From the NCBI GenBank assembly GCA_003427395.1, contig BFEA01000216.1, positions 1,738,409 to 1,758,999 on the forward strand: a stretch of DNA of 20,591 nucleotides, read 5' to 3'. Of this stretch, positions 17,828 through 20,591 are shown in pieces (position 1 is the stretch's first letter; every line of letters begins with the position of its first letter). The position numbers were made by a program, and so were the translations under genes. The notes under the pieces were generated by a model. It saw only the letters and a list, made by a program, of their open reading frames with translations. It was not told the DNA's origin and ran no database searches. This stretch comes from Chara braunii (lineage: Eukaryota; Streptophyta; Charophyceae; Charales; Characeae).

Positions 17828-18307
17828 ATGAGTACAGTTGAATCCTTTCAGGTCAGCGAGTTAGTGCTGGCCAATCTCAATCAGATATCATGCAAAGAGG
17901 CTTTCGGCTATCGGTATGCTAGTGCCTTTGGTTTCAGACAAGAAGATTTTTCAATCTTCGTAGTCCAGACCAGTTTTGCCGATGGCACTATCCTCGATCT
18001 GAGACCCTATCTGAAGAAGGGCAAAGAGGCTCATGAGCATTTCAATCCAGTCAAGATCTCAGCCACCAAATACCTTGAGCAGAGAGAGAGGGAGCTCGAG
18101 GAGAGTGGCACTACGCTGATTCGCAGCTTTGAACCGAAACTTTATACTAACTATCTCAGGCCTCCTGTTCCTTCCCTCCTCACAGATGACACGAGTTGGC
18201 TTGATATGATCGGCTTGGCAAAGAGGTATATCTCTCCAGCAGTAATCGACATTGAGGCACTGACTGAGCCCACCGAGTATCCCTACCTCAGACGAGGGGT
18301 CTTTTGA
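17828..18307 (+). CDS. Hypothetical protein, 159 aa
   Basis: ATG 17828 to TGA 18305-18307; the frame is closed upstream by TAG at 17777. Not recognised. The sequence is complex and protein-like, with mixed hydrophobic and charged residues, for example FRQEDFSIFVVQTSF, LKKGKEAHEHFNPVKI, RERELEESGTTLIRSF and SWLDMIGLAKRYISPAVIDI. There is no signal peptide or membrane segment. After the TGA the same frame continues as LPTLWEEFCSMVNFRVMYLG up to TGA 18407, which reads as well as the part before, so the stop may be a nonsense change, or splicing may bypass it. Could be a decayed gene or a retroelement product. Confidence 0.4.
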   Translation: MSTVESFQVSELVLANLNQISCKEAFGYRYASAFGFRQEDFSIFVVQTSFADGTILDLRPYLKKGKEAHEHFNPVKISATKYLEQRERELEESGTTLIRSFEPKLYTNYLRPPVPSLLTDDTSWLDMIGLAKRYISPAVIDIEALTEPTEYPYLRRGVF

Positions 18308-19224
18308 GTGGATGGACTGCCTACATTGTGGGAGGAGTTCTGCTCTATGGTAAACTTTCGTGTCATGTATCTCGGATGGTCGTGCTCGGAACTTGCTGGC
18401 TTCAGGTGACTCTTTGTCACGAGGCCTCAATCTCATACTGTACATGGGCGTGGGTCACAGCACCAGGGGTGAACAACGAAAAGAGAGATTGAGAGAGACT
18501 GACCAGAGGGATGAGTGAGGACTCTTGAGAGGTGTTGACCTTGCTCGTTTATGTGTGCTTTCTGAGGTTATTATGAGTTCTCATTCTTCCCTCATTCGTT
18601 TGACCTTGCTTTTGCTCGAGTCAGTCGGTCTTGCTTCTTGCTATGTTCTCGTCTGATGATCACTGTCGTGGATGATTCTGTCACAGTTCTCAAAATCAGA
18701 TTGACATAATTTATGCATGTATAGCACCCCATGATTTTATGGTTATTATTTGCATAATTCTCTGTTGTTCCGAATCAAAATAAAAGATTCCTTAGACCGG
18801 GGACCAGCGAAGATCGCAATTGAAGGGTCTCTCTCGAAGCCGGACGCACATAACAGGAAGGGATTTGCATTATTTAAATTATTTAATTTATTTTATTTAT
18901 TGCAATCACAACCAAAACCCTGCGTGACATCCTGTTGTCTTTCCGGTCGCCTGAAGAGGCCTGACTAGGAAAAAGTGCGACACCGCGTATGTCCGAGATC
19001 ACGGTACACGACTCGTCTTCTCATCCTGCTTCTTCCCAATGTCTCATTTTTGTCCCAATACCGGCCGCCTCTCATTCCTTAGGAGTCGCTTCGAAATCTC
19101 CGATCTTTGGTTCGCTCTCGGCCGCACTTATGACCTCACGTCGACGCCTTTATCCCTGCTTGTTCCAACGTTAGTACCAATCAAAGAAACCCAGGATTCT
19201 CCCTTTTACCCCTCAGGCCTCATG

Positions 19225-19286
19225 CATCAAAGCATCCAACATGCAAAATCAAAAGAAAGGATGCCAAAAACAGTTATGCTTTGATG
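19225..19286. repeat. Inverted repeat, 11-bp perfect arms
   Basis: CATCAAAGCAT (19225-19235) and ATGCTTTGATG (19276-19286), separated by 40 A-rich bases. Confidence 0.8.
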
Positions 19287-19610
19287 AAAAGAGTGCGTTC
19301 GGTTAGTAGGCAGCCGCCCGACAACGTTTCTCCATATTGTCGTTTCGCATAGTGTTGTACACACCTTGGATGGGTCTAGTTTTGTTGATTATCTTTATTG
19401 TCTAAGTTTTTTTTTAAAAGGGTTTTTTTGTGTGTGTGCGTTTGCGACAGTTTTTTAGTGTATTACTGTACTTTGGGTCCCATAACCGGGGGAGTCTCAG
19501 AGATTGGGTGTCTATGTTTGTGTCCATATTTGTTTTTATCATAGGTGAGATGCATCGTTTGTTCTTGTGTGTGTTCCGCTAAGTTGTAGTTTGTTTATTA
19601 TCTACAACAT

Positions 19611-19611
<1 letters not shown>

Positions 19612-19654
<43 letters not shown>
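19612..19654. repeat. Poly-T run (43)
   Basis: Forty-three consecutive T within a T-rich area. Confidence 0.95.
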
Positions 19655-19658
<4 letters not shown>

Positions 19659-19823
19659 GGTTTTTTTAACTTCATATGTATATTTTTTTTAAGTTAAGTA
19701 TTATTTGTACTGATTTATTTATTATTACTATAAAGGCTTCTTTTTTATTATTTTTTAATTATTTTTTTTTAAGGCTATATTAGTATAAATTTGTCTATTA
19801 GTATCTTTAGTGATAGTTATACT

Positions 19824-19930
19824 CAGGGTTACCTGACCGAATGTTCGGGGGCCCCCGAGCTGGCCCCCGAACGTTCGGGCGTTCGGGGTCCTGTTCGGGG
19901 GCCGAACACCTCCAGGTTCGGCCCCCTCCA
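19824..19930. repeat. GTTCGG-rich foldback
   Basis: GTTCGG or its complement CCGAAC occurs at least six times in ~85 bp. CGAATGTTCGGGGGC (19838-19852) pairs with GCCCCCGAACGTTCG (19863-19877) at 14 of 15 positions (the other is a G-T wobble) around a 10-nt loop. The block starts at CAGGGTTACC (19824), which resembles a hAT-type transposon end, but the opposite end is not in the window. Confidence 0.75.
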
Positions 19931-19938
19931 AAACAAAT

Positions 19939-20288
19939 TTCGGGGCCTAAAAATAAGTGTTTTTTTCTTAATGATTTTTTGTGAGTTTTCTATAATATAA
20001 CCTACACGCTTATAAATTTTGAAGCCATTCTGGTAAGCCAAAAAAATATTAAAAATCGTCAAAGATATGGGTGTCAAAACGTGCTCGCCCACTCACTATT
20101 TTGTTTTTTTTTCACTTTTAACTTTTTGTTTTCACTTTATTTCGGGGCCTAAAAAATTTTATTATTTTTTGAATTTTTTTTAATCAGTTATTGATTATGT
20201 AAACTAAATAAATAAGTAAATTTTCAGGGCATTTGTCAATGCCAAAAAATAATTAAAAATCGTCAAAGATGGCGGTGTCGAAAAGGTG
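19939..20288 (+). repeat. ~203-bp tandem duplication
   Basis: TTCGGGGCCTAAAAA is at 19939 and 20141. The block TTAAAAATCGTCAAAGAT followed by GGTGTC is near 20049 and 20253. Offsets are 202-204, so two diverged copies of about 203 bp follow each other. The left copy begins immediately after the GTTCGG foldback. Confidence 0.8.
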
Positions 20289-20290
20289 TG

Positions 20291-20321
20291 TAGCGGACCC
20301 ACCAGGTGTGGTGCTCCGCTA
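20291..20321. repeat. Two-part hairpin
   Basis: TAGCGGA (20291-20297) pairs with TCCGCTA (20315-20321), and inside it CACCA (20300-20304) with TGGTG (20309-20313). Confidence 0.75.
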
Positions 20322-20445
20322 GTGACAGAGATGGAGATGGAGGAAGAAGGGGGAGCAAGATGGAACAACGCAGCTCCCCACGCAAGACTCCAACGCACGT
20401 ACTCCAAAATGTGCAAGTGAGGAATGTGACTGAAAACAGACAATG

Positions 20446-20463
20446 GCTGGGGTATACCCCAGC
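20446..20463. repeat. Perfect 18-bp palindrome
   Basis: GCTGGGGTATACCCCAGC reads the same on both strands with no spacer. Three GGACT units follow at 20473-20487. Confidence 0.9.
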
Positions 20464-20541
20464 GGACTGACGGGACTGGACTGGACTGGCTGGTAGCAAC
20501 AGAGGTACCGGCCTGGACTGGCCTACCCCGAATATAACACA

Positions 20542-20580
20542 GGCCTGTGAGAACAGGCCAAGGGGCTGGTCTCACAGGCC
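20542..20580. repeat. Hairpin, 11-bp stem
   Basis: GGCCTGTGAGA (20542-20552) and TCTCACAGGCC (20570-20580) are perfect complements with a 17-nt loop that contains a further AGGCC. Confidence 0.85.
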
Positions 20581-20591
20581 AACCCGAGGTC

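Larger units (their letters stand above)
18710..19823. other. AT-rich spacer without a gene
   Basis: No gene recognised. Contains an A/T-rich patch at 18868-18902, an inverted repeat at 19225-19286 and a long poly-T run. Confidence 0.55.

Noticed and set aside
7791-20591. CRISPR array or bacterial operon
   Set aside because: No regularly spaced identical repeats with unique spacers and no cas-like or operon-like genes; the repeats here are diverged tandem units and microsatellites.

Overview
The window looks like repeat-rich nuclear DNA of a eukaryote. It holds a decayed Ty3/gypsy (Metaviridae-type) LTR retrotransposon with a chromodomain-like tail, a decayed piece of a plant-type mitochondrial nad7 gene, long gene-free stretches, many microsatellites and homopolymer runs, and scattered N bases of a draft assembly (16565-16566, 16577, 16922, 17041, 17087, 17434). 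A streptophyte (plant or charophyte alga) fits best. The pol sequence resembles what I remember of Chara braunii retroelements, but that is recollection and was not checked. No operon, CRISPR array, rRNA or intact tRNA gene is visible.

Layout. 1-135: two copies of a ~91-bp repeat. 148-381: purine (GAA/GGA) microsatellite. 397-2900: pyrimidine-rich DNA with no convincing gene but unusually many perfect hairpins. About 2936-7730: the retrotransposon on the + strand, in the order gag zinc knuckle, aspartic protease, reverse transcriptase, RNase H, integrase, chromodomain-like tail, then a putative 3' LTR (6827-7730) that ends at a (TA)n tract. No 5' LTR, primer-binding site or full gag is visible. 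The copy is dead: it has two frame changes, internal TAG codons and YLDG in place of the YxDD box of the reverse transcriptase, although the RNase H and integrase catalytic residues remain.

7790-12790: gene-free DNA with small tandem repeats, foldbacks and poly-T runs. 12795-12981: the nad7 fragment, with a frameshift, most simply a nuclear copy of mitochondrial DNA (NUMT). 13834-13907: a near-perfect 31-bp-arm hairpin. 14275-15240: two diverged tandem repeat arrays. 15601-15670: (CT)35. 16923-18307: two protein-like open frames of unknown function, separated by a TCAG-rich stretch. 18710-20591: AT-rich DNA with a 43-T run, a GTTCGG-rich foldback, a ~203-bp tandem duplication and several perfect palindromes.

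The genes do not form a working system. The retrotransposon domains once acted together in reverse transcription and integration. What the known features leave unexplained is the density of short perfect hairpins over the whole window, highest at 535-2906, and the isolated 31-bp-arm hairpin at 13834-13907.
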